From Ruminiclostridium cellobioparum DSM 1351 = ATCC 15832 (GTDB lineage: Bacteria; Bacillota; Clostridia; Acetivibrionales; DSM-1351), in contig NZ_JHYD01000003.1 in NCBI RefSeq assembly GCF_000621505.1, positions 291,267 to 355,266 of the forward strand: DNA of 64,000 nucleotides, given 5' to 3'. This document shows, one piece after another, positions 54,346-62,864 of this stretch. The translations under genes and the position numbers were made by a program. Each line of letters begins with the position of its first letter. Position 1 is the stretch's first letter. Under the pieces are notes generated by a model. It saw only the letters and a program-made list of their open reading frames with translations, was not told the DNA's origin and made no database searches.

Positions 54346-54945
54346 ATGAATAAAAATTATAGCGTTTTCGAATTAATAGTTTGTATTTTATCTTTAGTCG
54401 CATTGATTTGTGGATTCCTAGCACCGGACACCAATGCAGCACTTACTATGGTAGGAATATTAATATTTATTCTTTTGATAATATTTCACGTTTATACGCC
54501 TAAGATTGCAGGATTATCAGCAGATAATCCCAAAGTTAAGACTATGAGAAGAATGAATCTGCTCTCGATGTTACTGGTAGCTGTCTGTTTTGGGATCATG
54601 AATTGGTCATCGGAGTTACCGTTTGTTAAGGATAATCAGAGTATTATGGAACTTACTTTTGTTATTGTAGTTATTATTGGTTTGGGAAACGTCGCACCAA
54701 AATTTCCGTTTAACAGGTATATGGGATTAAGGCTGCCATGGACAATTCGTGATGAGATGACATGGAAAATAGCACACAGAATGTTAGGATATTTGACATT
54801 TCCAATAGTTATAATAATACTTATTGGTGGATTATTGATTGATGCTGAAGAATTTGCAAAATGGGGATTTATTGCATGGGTTGCTATTCCAAGTCTTTAT
54901 TCCTGCTATTACTATTATCTGAGAATATCAGGAAAGAAGCAGTAA
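54346..54945 (+). CDS. sdpI: SdpI family immunity/membrane protein
   Basis: 199-aa integral membrane protein, six TM segments. N-terminal DUF1648-like part and the SdpI signature GNVAPKFPFNRYMGLRLPWTIRDEMTWKIAHRMLGYL near residue 105-150. In B. subtilis it is both immunity protein for the SDP cannibalism toxin and signal transducer that holds SdpR at the membrane. No sdpABC toxin genes are in the window, so it may protect from other strains' toxins or do another job. Confidence 0.88.
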   Translation: MNKNYSVFELIVCILSLVALICGFLAPDTNAALTMVGILIFILLIIFHVYTPKIAGLSADNPKVKTMRRMNLLSMLLVAVCFGIMNWSSELPFVKDNQSIMELTFVIVVIIGLGNVAPKFPFNRYMGLRLPWTIRDEMTWKIAHRMLGYLTFPIVIIILIGGLLIDAEEFAKWGFIAWVAIPSLYSCYYYYLRISGKKQ

Positions 54946-55064
54946 TATTCTCCTCACTTGGGATGGGAAAGAGTTTAACTTCCGTTTACATTTTCATGAT
55001 AAAATAACCTCGGGAGTGGTGAATAATGCCTAAAATTCTAATCACGGACGCCTGACATGAAAGA

Positions 55065-55658
55065 CTATTCCAGGCTTTTCAAAAAATCCTGAAAGTTATG
55101 GTCAAGACAGTTGATCCCATCGTTTTTATTGCATAAGATGCGAATCCATTTGCACCACTCGATTCCAATTTTCACATCGCATACTATTTTTTGAAGGATC
55201 AGGTAAGAACCGAATCTTTGTGCATTACAGGAGTTAAATTTATTGCCGACCGAGGACTTCAGCTTTTCCAGGGACTCAGTGTGTTTTATGAGCTGTTTTT
55301 TATATCTGTTTTCCATTTCATCAATTAATTTATCAATGGTTGCTTTATCAAAGCCCTGAATGCAATATATTTTTAACATCATCTCATCTTTTCTAACGGC
55401 CTCATCGGTGGGAGAGGAGATCCAGTCCTTCAGAACGGACCTTCCATTATCTGTAATCTCATAAACTTTTTTATCGGGCTTGCCGTTTTGTTCTATAAGC
55501 GTGAATGTGACATAATTCTTTTCTTCCAGTTCTGCCAGCAGGGGATAGATTGCGCTGTGAGTGGTACTCCAGAAGTGATTGAGTTTCAGCATTAAATCAT
55601 ATCCTGTAAGTGGTTCGGTAGATAAAAAACTTAATAAACCATAAGATAATTTGCTCAT
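55065..55658 (-). CDS. PadR family transcriptional regulator
   Basis: 197-aa repressor with the PadR winged HTH (SYGLLSFLSTEPLTGYDLMLKLNHFWSTTHSAIYPLLAELEEKNYV) and the C-terminal helical dimerisation domain (Vir-type, DEAVRKDEMMLKIYCIQGFD). The start is ATG 55658 with AAGGAGAG on the minus strand; 33 bp further upstream the frame is open but includes the operator. It is divergent from an MFS exporter gene with two palindromic sites between, so it most likely represses both until an exported drug binds. Confidence 0.9.
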   Translation of the reverse strand: MSKLSYGLLSFLSTEPLTGYDLMLKLNHFWSTTHSAIYPLLAELEEKNYVTFTLIEQNGKPDKKVYEITDNGRSVLKDWISSPTDEAVRKDEMMLKIYCIQGFDKATIDKLIDEMENRYKKQLIKHTESLEKLKSSVGNKFNSCNAQRFGSYLILQKIVCDVKIGIEWCKWIRILCNKNDGINCLDHNFQDFLKSLE

Positions 55659-55673
55659 AAACTCTCCTTCTGA

Positions 55674-55736
55674 ATATGTCAATATTGACATATCAATATT
55701 TCAAGCATATTATATTATATGTCATTATTGACATAT
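55674..55736. promoter_or_regulatory. Two PadR-type operators in the padR/MFS divergent region
   Basis: ATATGTCAATATTGACATAT (55674-55693) is a perfect 20-bp palindrome and ATATGTCATTATTGACATAT (55717-55736) is the same with two central mismatches; their centres are 43 bp apart. Both fit the ATGT-8N-ACAT pattern known for PadR. One overlaps the SD side of padR, the other faces the MFS gene. Confidence 0.82.
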
Positions 55737-55792
55737 AATCAATTAAATAAATAATTTATGCTTACATATGTTATTAGGATTGGAGATAATAA

Positions 55793-57289
55793 ATGGAAAC
55801 AATTGAACAAAAAAAGTCCGGTTATGGGTTATTTATGACGGCAGTGGTCACAGGTGCATTTCTGATGACACTTGCTTCAAGTACTATTAATATTGCCCTG
55901 CCATATTTAATGGAGCATTACAATACCAGCCTGGATACTGTAAAATGGGCAATGACTGGTTTTATGCTTGCGACGGGAATTATGGCTCCCATAACCTGTT
56001 ATTTTGGAGAAAAATTCAGTTATAAGAGAACATATTTGATTTCCATTATCGGATTTACCATATGCTCATTATTATGCGCATTATCATGGAATGTACAGAC
56101 TTTAATTGCATTTAGAATATTACAGGGGGCCTTTAACGGATTTGCAGTGCCTTCCACAATGTCGATTATTTACCAGATCATACCCAGAAAAAAGCAGGCC
56201 ATGTCCATCAGCCTCTGGAGCCTCTCAGCCATGCTTGCTCCGGCATTCGGCCCTACCATAAGCGGCTGGCTTATTCAAAACTTCAGCTGGCAGGCAATAT
56301 TCATAATGAACGTACCTATCGGGATTATAGCTGCATTATTGGTGATCAAAGCTGTTCCGTACTATAAGTTAAACCCTCCTGTCAGCTTTGATCTGGTTGG
56401 TTTCTCAACCTGCCTGACGGCAAGTGTTTTGCTATTGACAGCTTTTAGTGAAGCAGCCCAATGGGGATGGACTTCGTATAAAACCATATTATTTCTGTCA
56501 GCCGGCATAATAATTCTCGTATTATTCATAATACGGGAAATAACCGCAAAAAATCCGATTTTAAATCTGGAAATATTTAAATTTAAAGGCTTTACCATAA
56601 GTGTAATTATAAGAAGTATCATAACCATGGGCCTTTATGCAGGTTCTCTTTTAACGCCGTTATTTTTGCAGAACGCTCAACATTTATCAGCTCTGGATGC
56701 CGGATTAATCATGCTTCCTTCATCGCTGGCCATGGCGTTATGCATGTTGATTGTGGGCAAGTTATACAACCGGGTCGATCCCAGAATATTTGTCATCGGC
56801 GGAATTATTTCAATGGCTGTGGGATCCTATCTGTTATCTCATTTATCTCTGGGAAGCAGTCATATATATGTAGTTTTATGCATGACCCTCAGAAATATAG
56901 GTATAGCATTTGCCACATCTCCGGTGACCAATCTGGGAATGTCCTCACTGGATAAAAAACTTGTTGGCAACGGTTCGTCAGTTAACAACTGGGCAGCGCA
57001 AAGTATTGGCTGCCTGTCGATAGGTATATTTACATCCTTGCTGACCTTTCAGACAAAGCAGCATGCTGCAGACCTTGTAACAAAGGAAGCCGCATTAAAA
57101 TTGAGCAAGTCCTTGCTTGAGGACAAGGCTTTTGTAATGGGTATAAATGATATTTATTTCATATCTGTCATAATAGTTCTGCTGGCAATTCCTTTATGCT
57201 TTATATTGAAAAAGGGGAATTCTGATGAAGATAAGCAGCCGGTATTAGAAAATCGCAATATCCCAAGTGTAAAATGTCAGGAATCTTGA
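55793..57289 (+). CDS. MFS drug exporter, DHA2 family (EmrB/QacA type, 14 TM)
   Basis: 498-aa proton-drug antiporter. DHA2 marks: LASSTINIALPYLMEHYNTSLDTVKWAMTGFML (motif D1 region), RILQGAFNGFAVPSTMSII, and motif C-like SLWSLSAMLAPAFGPTISGWLIQNFSWQAIFIMNVPIG near residue 140-175. Likely controlled by the divergent PadR. Substrate unknown. It converges with gerB on the other strand 15 bp later. Confidence 0.9.
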   Translation: METIEQKKSGYGLFMTAVVTGAFLMTLASSTINIALPYLMEHYNTSLDTVKWAMTGFMLATGIMAPITCYFGEKFSYKRTYLISIIGFTICSLLCALSWNVQTLIAFRILQGAFNGFAVPSTMSIIYQIIPRKKQAMSISLWSLSAMLAPAFGPTISGWLIQNFSWQAIFIMNVPIGIIAALLVIKAVPYYKLNPPVSFDLVGFSTCLTASVLLLTAFSEAAQWGWTSYKTILFLSAGIIILVLFIIREITAKNPILNLEIFKFKGFTISVIIRSIITMGLYAGSLLTPLFLQNAQHLSALDAGLIMLPSSLAMALCMLIVGKLYNRVDPRIFVIGGIISMAVGSYLLSHLSLGSSHIYVVLCMTLRNIGIAFATSPVTNLGMSSLDKKLVGNGSSVNNWAAQSIGCLSIGIFTSLLTFQTKQHAADLVTKEAALKLSKSLLEDKAFVMGINDIYFISVIIVLLAIPLCFILKKGNSDEDKQPVLENRNIPSVKCQES

Positions 57290-57303
57290 TATTTACTTTT
57301 AAA

Positions 57304-58407
57304 TTAACTGCTGTTACTGTCCTGAAGTTGATTTTTCCTGACAGCGGAAATTATAATTAACAGTATTGGGATTAAGAACTGGAAAATTATGGCGTACCAT
57401 GGCCAGCCGTAGGCTGCTATGCTTATATGATCAGAATGATTTTTTACAATGAATAAGGATTGTTCAATTGTCAAAAAGCCGAGAGGTATCAATAACACCT
57501 TGTAGTTATTCAAACCAAAAAATCTGGCGATGCAGAGTGCGGAGACATAAAGAGATAAGCTTATTTCGATGATATTAATCGATATAAACAAACTGTAAAA
57601 TAATATCTCAGCCCTGTCTAAAAAGTCAGCCGCCTCAATATAGGAAAAAGTTGTATAACCAGGATAAGTGAGTTGCGGAACAATCGGTCCCAATACAAGT
57701 ACATATAAAACATCCGACAGGAGAATCAATATACCTGCCGTCAGAACAGCAACCAGAGCAGGTTTCTTTGCCTGTCCTTTTTTGTTCAGACTGGGGAAGA
57801 TCATAACAAATATAACGCTGAGAGACATAGGTAATGTAGTGATCTGAAAGGAGGAATAGAGTACTTTTCTCCAATCAATATTTGCTATAGGAAGAAAATT
57901 TTTTACGTTAAAATCTCTGCCAAGCAGTATAAAAGCGATTCCCAAATAAATTATAAGTATGGGGACGAAAATTATCGACAGCCTGCTTATGGTTTCTATG
58001 CCGCCATATGTTATCCATACCACAAAAATCATAGCGGATATGGCAATTATAATAACCGGCGTATTGGGGAGAGCCACAATAGAAGTCATCTGCCAATTGT
58101 TTTTCAGATTGTAGGAGCTGAGTTCAAAGCTAAACCACGCATAAAGAAATCCGATAATTTTACCGAACCATTTTCCTAAAGACATTTCAGCTATCTCGAC
58201 AATTGATTTCCCGGAATGGGAATCCGACAGGTAAGTATATACCCAGGCCACACCAAGGCTTAAAAGTATAGCGATTAAAATCGAAAGCCAGGATTGATTT
58301 CCTGCCTGTCCTCCAATAGGGGCGGTCATTGCATCGGCAGTAATGTAAATAAACATGGCTGCCCATATTTCTGTGCTTGAAACATGCTCCTTTTGTTTTC
58401 CAATCAT
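57304..58407 (-). CDS. Spore germination receptor subunit B (GerB family), second locus
   Basis: About 367 aa, ten TM segments: KQKEHVSSTEIWAAMFIYITADAMTAPIGG at the N-terminus, GGIETISRLSIIFVPILIIY (family signature) and FLPIANIDWRKVLYSSFQITTLPM. ATG 58407 with GAGGAGGAG on the minus strand. Unusually, it is transcribed away from the gerA and gerC genes of the same locus, so the three subunits cannot be on one transcript. It shares a 150-bp divergent region with gerA. Confidence 0.9.
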   Translation of the reverse strand: MIGKQKEHVSSTEIWAAMFIYITADAMTAPIGGQAGNQSWLSILIAILLSLGVAWVYTYLSDSHSGKSIVEIAEMSLGKWFGKIIGFLYAWFSFELSSYNLKNNWQMTSIVALPNTPVIIIAISAMIFVVWITYGGIETISRLSIIFVPILIIYLGIAFILLGRDFNVKNFLPIANIDWRKVLYSSFQITTLPMSLSVIFVMIFPSLNKKGQAKKPALVAVLTAGILILLSDVLYVLVLGPIVPQLTYPGYTTFSYIEAADFLDRAEILFYSLFISINIIEISLSLYVSALCIARFFGLNNYKVLLIPLGFLTIEQSLFIVKNHSDHISIAAYGWPWYAIIFQFLIPILLIIISAVRKNQLQDSNSS

Positions 58408-58558
58408 AAGACTCCTCCTCAATCAAGTTTAACCATATAAATTAAATTTATCCTTTTGAAAAATAACTTATGAAATATATATTGAGGAATCTTTTTGCAG
58501 CCGGAATAAGATTATATGAGGTAGAGATAATATATATAATTGAAAAGAAGGTGATGCG

Positions 58559-60151
58559 GTGAAAAAACCTGTGAAGGTTGAAGATATCATTAGAAGAAAA
58601 AAACAGAAACAATATGACAGGCTTCAGGAAGAAGATACTGCTATGCTGCAGAAATTTGAGCTTACCAATATCTTGTCTGAGAATGAAGCTTTTTTAAGAG
58701 AGGTTTTCAAGGGCTGCACCGATATTGTTATCCGTCCGTTCACCATTTTAAAATTTAAAAAGGCTCTTGCAGTCTATGTGGAAGGTATAACAGATACCAA
58801 GCTTCTGGATGAAGAAGTCCTGAGGCAGCTGATGGATCCTCAGAATCCTGTGGATTCTCCTGCTGATATCAGTATAGTTGATTTCGTTGAGGAGCAGATA
58901 CTATCAGTTGGAAAAATAAAAAGCATTTCCACAATGGATGAAGCGGTTAAGAGTATATTGGAAGGTAGTACCGCCCTGCTGGTTGACGGTGAAGTGAATG
59001 TCCTGTCGCTGGGGATCAGCGGGGGCGAAAGACGAAGCATAAGCGAACCTGTTACCGAAGTTGTTATCAGAGGTCCCCGTGAGGGCTTTACAGAAGATAT
59101 AAATACTAACATCAGCCTTCTCCGGAGGAGACTAAGAACGCCTAAACTGAAAATGGAATCCTTCCTCATTGGGGAAATATCCCGGACTAAAGTGACAATA
59201 GCGTATTTACAGGGAATTGCGGTAGATAAGGTTATACAGGAAGTCAGAAACAGGGTTGAAAGTATCAAGATCGACAGCGTTATGGAATCCAGCTATATTG
59301 AAGAATTGATTGAAGATGCACCTTTCAGCCCTTTCCCAACAGTTCAAAATACAGAACGGCCCGATGTTATTGCTGCTAATCTGCTTGAGGGAAAGATTGC
59401 CATATTCTGTGATAATACTCCTTTTGCATTGTCGGTTCCTGTGGTTTTCTGGGGACAGATACATTCAAATGAGGATTATTATGAAAGATTTACCATGAGC
59501 ACATTCCTCAGGGGAATCCGGCTGATATTCACGTTTATAGCATTAATAGCACCATCCATCTATGTGGCAGTTACCACCTTCCACCAGCAAATGATTCCTT
59601 CAAAGCTGCTGATGAGCATAATTGACAACAGGGAACCCACACCGTTTCCTGCAGTTATTGAAGCCCTGATAATGGAAATTACCTTTGAAGCATTGCGGGA
59701 AGCGGGGATTAGACTGCCAAAGCCGGTCGGACAGGCCGTCAGCATAGTGGGAGCTCTGGTCATAGGGCAGGCGGCGGTGGAAGCAGGACTTATATCGGCG
59801 CCAATGGTAATAGTTGTGTCAATCACCGGTATTGCATCATTTACCATACCCCGTTACAATTTTTCATATGCCATACGAGTACTTAGATTCCCTTTGATTT
59901 TTTTAGCAGGATCCTTTGGGTTGTACGGGGTTACACTTGGAGTCATAGGGATTCTCACTCATCTTGTGAATCTTCGCTCCTTTGGTATTCCGTATTTTTC
60001 ACCGGTTGCACCCCTTAATATTAAAGGTCTGAAAGATGTTTTGGTAAGGGCGCCCATATGGAGTATGAATTTAAGACCTAATTTGACAACAGATGAGAAT
60101 GATGTCCGGATACCTCATGGACAGAAACCCAAACCCGGAAGTAAAAAATAA
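58559..60151 (+). CDS. Spore germination receptor subunit A (GerA family), second locus
   Basis: 530 aa. Basic N-terminus (VEDIIRRKKQKQYDRL), then the GerA soluble domain (CTDIVIRPFTILKFKKALAVYVEGITD, NTNISLLRRRLRTPKLKMESF, SPFPTVQNTERPDV) and the membrane domain of about five TM, ending RSFGIPYFSPVAPLNIKG. Lacks the Asn/Gln-rich insertion of the other GerA in this window. GTG start with AGAAGG upstream. It is followed by gerC and a small membrane gene. Confidence 0.92.
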   Translation: MKKPVKVEDIIRRKKQKQYDRLQEEDTAMLQKFELTNILSENEAFLREVFKGCTDIVIRPFTILKFKKALAVYVEGITDTKLLDEEVLRQLMDPQNPVDSPADISIVDFVEEQILSVGKIKSISTMDEAVKSILEGSTALLVDGEVNVLSLGISGGERRSISEPVTEVVIRGPREGFTEDINTNISLLRRRLRTPKLKMESFLIGEISRTKVTIAYLQGIAVDKVIQEVRNRVESIKIDSVMESSYIEELIEDAPFSPFPTVQNTERPDVIAANLLEGKIAIFCDNTPFALSVPVVFWGQIHSNEDYYERFTMSTFLRGIRLIFTFIALIAPSIYVAVTTFHQQMIPSKLLMSIIDNREPTPFPAVIEALIMEITFEALREAGIRLPKPVGQAVSIVGALVIGQAAVEAGLISAPMVIVVSITGIASFTIPRYNFSYAIRVLRFPLIFLAGSFGLYGVTLGVIGILTHLVNLRSFGIPYFSPVAPLNIKGLKDVLVRAPIWSMNLRPNLTTDENDVRIPHGQKPKPGSKK

Positions 60152-60176
60152 TTCCATATCAAGCGGGTGAATATTG

Positions 60177-61367
60177 ATGCTTAAAATAAATAAAAAGTAT
60201 GTCAAACTACTGGTTACCGGAAATATTGCATTGTGCCTAATTCTCCTGACAGGCTGCTGGGACAGGACAGAAATAAATGATCTGGGCCTGATAACAGCAA
60301 GCTCATATGATATGGCACCCGGGGGAAAACTGCAATATTCAGTGCAGATACTTCTTCCGTCGGGAGGAAACAAGAGCGGCGGACAGGGAGGAGCGGGCGG
60401 TCAGGGGAAGAAAAGCTACGTTGTGGAAACCGCAATTGGCATAGATCCCGGTGATGCCGAAAAAAACATACAGAAGAAATTTCCGCGAAGGCTGTTCAGA
60501 GGACACAGGAGAGTAATAATTTTTGGTGAGGAACTGGCCAGAAACGGTCTGGAAATAATGTTGGATTCCATTGGCCGTGATCCTCAAAACAGGCTGCGGA
60601 CCAATGTTATTGTTGCCAAAGGCGGAAAAGGTATTGATTTGCTGAAGTCGGACTATCCCATAGAAAGGATACCAACGGAGGCAATGAGGGAAATGATAGT
60701 GTTGGGAGTCGGCATTGATGCAAATATACACGATTTGCTGATTGCTTCATCCAGTAAAGGTGTTCAGGGGATAGCCATAGCCTTTGAAAAAGGAGAGGGT
60801 GAGGAAGGCTTTAAAACCGCAGGACTTGCTTTATTTAAAGATTTAAAGCTTGCAGGCTACATTGACTCGGAAAAAACGGAGGGGTTTCTATGGACCAGGG
60901 GCAAGCAGAAAAAAGGAATAATTGCGGCAGAAGTACCCGGGTATGACGGAGTTGTAAGAGTGAACATAAAGAGCCAGGAGGCCAGGATAGTACCTGAAAT
61001 GAAGGAAAACAAACCGGTTATCAGTATTAGAATATTAGGAAGCGGTTCCATATACGGCAATAACACCAAACTAGATCTGTCAGTGCCGGATAATATAAAA
61101 ATAGTTCAAAAAACCATAAATGAAAGAATCAGAAAACAGGTTGAAAACTGCATTGTATCAGCGCAAAAGGAGATAGGCTGCGATATTTTTGGTTTCGGCC
61201 TGGCCTTCAGCCAGTTCAAGCCTTCTCAATGGAAAAAACTGGAGAGATATTGGGATTATATTTTCCCGGAATTGGATGTATATCTTTCAGTTGATTTTAG
61301 GATCAAAACATCAGGAATGTCTGGTCCGCCACTTTATTTAAAGGAAGATGAGATAAAGAAAAAATGA
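60177..61367 (+). CDS. Spore germination receptor lipoprotein, subunit C (GerC family), second locus
   Basis: 396-aa lipoprotein: signal sequence VKLLVTGNIALCLILLTGC with lipobox LTGC, then WDRTEINDLGLITASSYDMAPGG, a Gly-rich loop (GGNKSGGQGGAGGQGKK), and the GerC core FPRRLFRGHRRVIIFGEELARNG with C-terminal DIFGFGLAFSQFKPSQW. ATG 60177 rather than the TTG one codon earlier. The stop overlaps the next ATG by ATGA. Confidence 0.92.
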   Translation: MLKINKKYVKLLVTGNIALCLILLTGCWDRTEINDLGLITASSYDMAPGGKLQYSVQILLPSGGNKSGGQGGAGGQGKKSYVVETAIGIDPGDAEKNIQKKFPRRLFRGHRRVIIFGEELARNGLEIMLDSIGRDPQNRLRTNVIVAKGGKGIDLLKSDYPIERIPTEAMREMIVLGVGIDANIHDLLIASSSKGVQGIAIAFEKGEGEEGFKTAGLALFKDLKLAGYIDSEKTEGFLWTRGKQKKGIIAAEVPGYDGVVRVNIKSQEARIVPEMKENKPVISIRILGSGSIYGNNTKLDLSVPDNIKIVQKTINERIRKQVENCIVSAQKEIGCDIFGFGLAFSQFKPSQWKKLERYWDYIFPELDVYLSVDFRIKTSGMSGPPLYLKEDEIKKK

Positions 61368-61591
61368 TTGCTGAAATTTTTGTATTAATCATAATTATGG
61401 GAACTATTTCTTTTTTTCAAATCAGGCGAATATACAAAGATGACGGTTTGAAGGCCGTAATGGTTTACTCGCTGTTCATGGGGCTTGCAACATTGGTAGG
61501 CGCTTTACTGTTGGCAGGCCTTCAACTCCAGGGACAGTCTGTTGTGGACAGGCTTTTTGAGCCCATTGGCAAGGCCGTTGGCGGGAGCTAG
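61364..61591 (+). CDS. Small two-TM protein of the second ger locus (candidate D subunit)
   Basis: 75 aa: TM1 MIAEIFVLIIIMGTISFFQI, basic loop RRIYKDDGLK, TM2 VYSLFMGLATLVGALLLAGL, then a short amphipathic tail. Coupled to gerC by ATGA overlap, exactly as the 53-aa gene at 25623 is coupled to the other gerC. Placement and topology agree with the D proteins described beside Bacillus germinant receptors; sequence-level homology is not claimed. Confidence 0.78.
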   Translation: MIAEIFVLIIIMGTISFFQIRRIYKDDGLKAVMVYSLFMGLATLVGALLLAGLQLQGQSVVDRLFEPIGKAVGGS

Positions 61592-61721
61592 CTGTTTACA
61601 GCTGATTTAATATTTCAAAAATACTGCAGCAGTGCTATTTTCTTTCAGTGTATTTAAATTAAATGTGCATATAATATAGATGTCCGAAAGGATAATTATA
61701 TTTCAGAAGGAGCGATGCTTT

Positions 61722-61928
61722 ATGGGAGAAAATAATAACAGCAACAGAACTTTGGTACCTGAAGCAGCTGACAAGCTTGACAAACTGAAATATGAAACTG
61801 CTGCCGAAGAAGGTATCAATCTTAAAGAAGGTTATAATGGCGATATCACTGCCAGAGATGCCGGAAAAATCGGCGGTAATATGGTTAGGAAGATGATTGA
61901 ATACGCGGAAAAGAATATGAAGAAGTAA
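61722..61928 (+). CDS. Alpha/beta-type small acid-soluble spore protein (SASP)
   Basis: 68-aa DNA-coating protein of dormant spores. Recognised by DKLKYETAAEEGINLKEGYNGDITARDAGKIGGNMVRKMIEYAE spanning residues 18-62: the first part is the region cut by the GPR protease on germination, the second is the conserved GxxGGxMVRKM DNA-binding end. ATG 61722 with AGAAGGAG. A GTATT/CATATAAT pair upstream might be a sigma-G-type promoter, but spacing is short. Monocistronic with terminator; next to the ger locus. Confidence 0.9.
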   Translation: MGENNNSNRTLVPEAADKLDKLKYETAAEEGINLKEGYNGDITARDAGKIGGNMVRKMIEYAEKNMKK

Positions 61929-61965
61929 ACCAAAAAAGGCCTGAAAGGGCCTTTTTTGGTTATAC
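61928..61965 (+). terminator. Terminator of the SASP gene
   Basis: AACCAAAAAAGGCC (61928-61941) and GGCCTTTTTTGGTT (61948-61961) form a perfect 14-bp stem with a six-base loop; the T-run is inside the right arm. Confidence 0.88.
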
Positions 61966-62019
61966 GGTTGAGGATTTACTTTCATACTTATTTATAAAGG
62001 TATGTAGAACTCCAAGATC

Positions 62020-62592
62020 TCAGGGTTTATAGGGATCTGGATCAAAAGCTAACAGAACCTGAGTTAAGTGCTCGGTATGTTCTTTTTCGTCATTGATTAT
62101 TTTTTGCAGGGCAACCCGTATATCTTTTTGTTGAATTTCTGCAATTTCATCCTCGTACAGGATAACGGCCTCCAACTCTCCCTTTATATCATCTCTGACA
62201 TTATTCAAAATCACCCGCTTGTCATATGTAATCCGGGCAGGCTGTACCTGGGAAGAGGATCTTCGGTTATTAGAATGTGCACTATGTGAATTTTGCACAG
62301 GCTGTGGAACCTGCACCGGTTCAGGGCTTATATTGATTTCATGCGGTGTTGTAAAATATTTATATTCAACGGGGTCATACTTCCTCAGTAAGTTAAGAAC
62401 AATAATATAGTGACTCTTTTCCTCCAGCATAATATGGTACCAGGCTTCATTTATGGCAGCAATATCCGAATTTAGTATATGGGTTTGGTAGCCGTTTATG
62501 GCAACAATTTCAGCTATCATTACCTGTCTAAGCAGATTTGTTACTTTTCTGGGCACTCCCTGAGGCTGACCATGGGGATGGGTATAGCTCAT
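62020..62592 (-). CDS. Ferritin-like protein with two half-domains
   Basis: 190 aa in two helical halves joined by a Pro/Gln/Ser-rich linker (about 88-120). Each half has a metal-ligand pattern: AEIVAINGYQ plus EEKSHY in the first, GELEAVILYEDEI plus NDEKEHTEHL in the second (Glu...ExxH as in ferritin/rubrerythrin four-helix bundles). Iron binding or a structural spore/encapsulated role is possible. The start ATG 62592 has GAGGAG. It faces the SASP gene and lies in a sporulation-gene neighbourhood. Confidence 0.75.
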   Translation of the reverse strand: MSYTHPHGQPQGVPRKVTNLLRQVMIAEIVAINGYQTHILNSDIAAINEAWYHIMLEEKSHYIIVLNLLRKYDPVEYKYFTTPHEINISPEPVQVPQPVQNSHSAHSNNRRSSSQVQPARITYDKRVILNNVRDDIKGELEAVILYEDEIAEIQQKDIRVALQKIINDEKEHTEHLTQVLLAFDPDPYKP

Positions 62593-62674
62593 ATTGTTCT
62601 CCTCGCTTTATAATTGAAAGATGTTTTTACTTATTTATATTATGTTTGAAATGCTTAATTAGTGAGGAAATTTC

Positions 62675-62693
62675 AATTAGCACAACACGTTAA
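62675..62693. repeat. End fragment related to the 229-bp palindrome
   Basis: AATTAGCACAACACGTTAA here matches AATTAGCACAACGCGTTAA at the right end of the palindromic element (about 35988-36006) with one mismatch. No matching inverted arm was found nearby, so it may be a solo end. Confidence 0.45.
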
Positions 62694-62707
62694 ATTAGTA
62701 ATTTGTA

Positions 62708-62738
62708 TTGACATTTACGCGGCGTAAAGGTGTATATT
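62708..62738 (+). promoter_or_regulatory. MerR-type promoter with 19-bp spacer
   Basis: TTGACA (62708-62713) and TATATT (62733-62738) are 19 bp apart, longer than optimal. The spacer holds the perfect dyad TTTACGC-G-GCGTAAA (62714-62728). Overlong spacer plus central dyad is the hallmark of MerR-activated promoters. The TipA-like gene downstream is the natural autoregulator. Confidence 0.85.
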
Positions 62739-62820
62739 GAGTTTAAACAGTTAATAAACGCATTATCAACGGCCGTTGCTTGTGAACATATTTAACTGAT
62801 TGCCGGGAGGAGGTGAAGGC

Positions 62821-62841
62821 ATGGAAGGGCAGCCGGTATAA
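62821..62841 (+). CDS. Possible leader peptide (6 codons) before the TipA-like gene
   Basis: ATG at 62821 has the strongest SD of the region (GGGAGGAGGTG, 6 nt away) but reads only MEGQPV before TAA. The regulator's own ATG, 24 nt after this stop, has no SD. Re-initiation after the short frame, or a frameshift that once separated one longer start, are both possible. A CCGGTATAACCGG hairpin covers the stop. Confidence 0.4.
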   Translation: MEGQPV

Positions 62842-62864
62842 CCGGTTCCGTACAGCGCCGATAT

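Noticed and set aside
59310..59498. 62-codon plus-strand frame inside the second gerA, and others of its kind (for example 24971-25153, 27404-27628, 56740-56955)
   Set aside because: Out-of-frame shadows of conserved membrane or extracellular domains.
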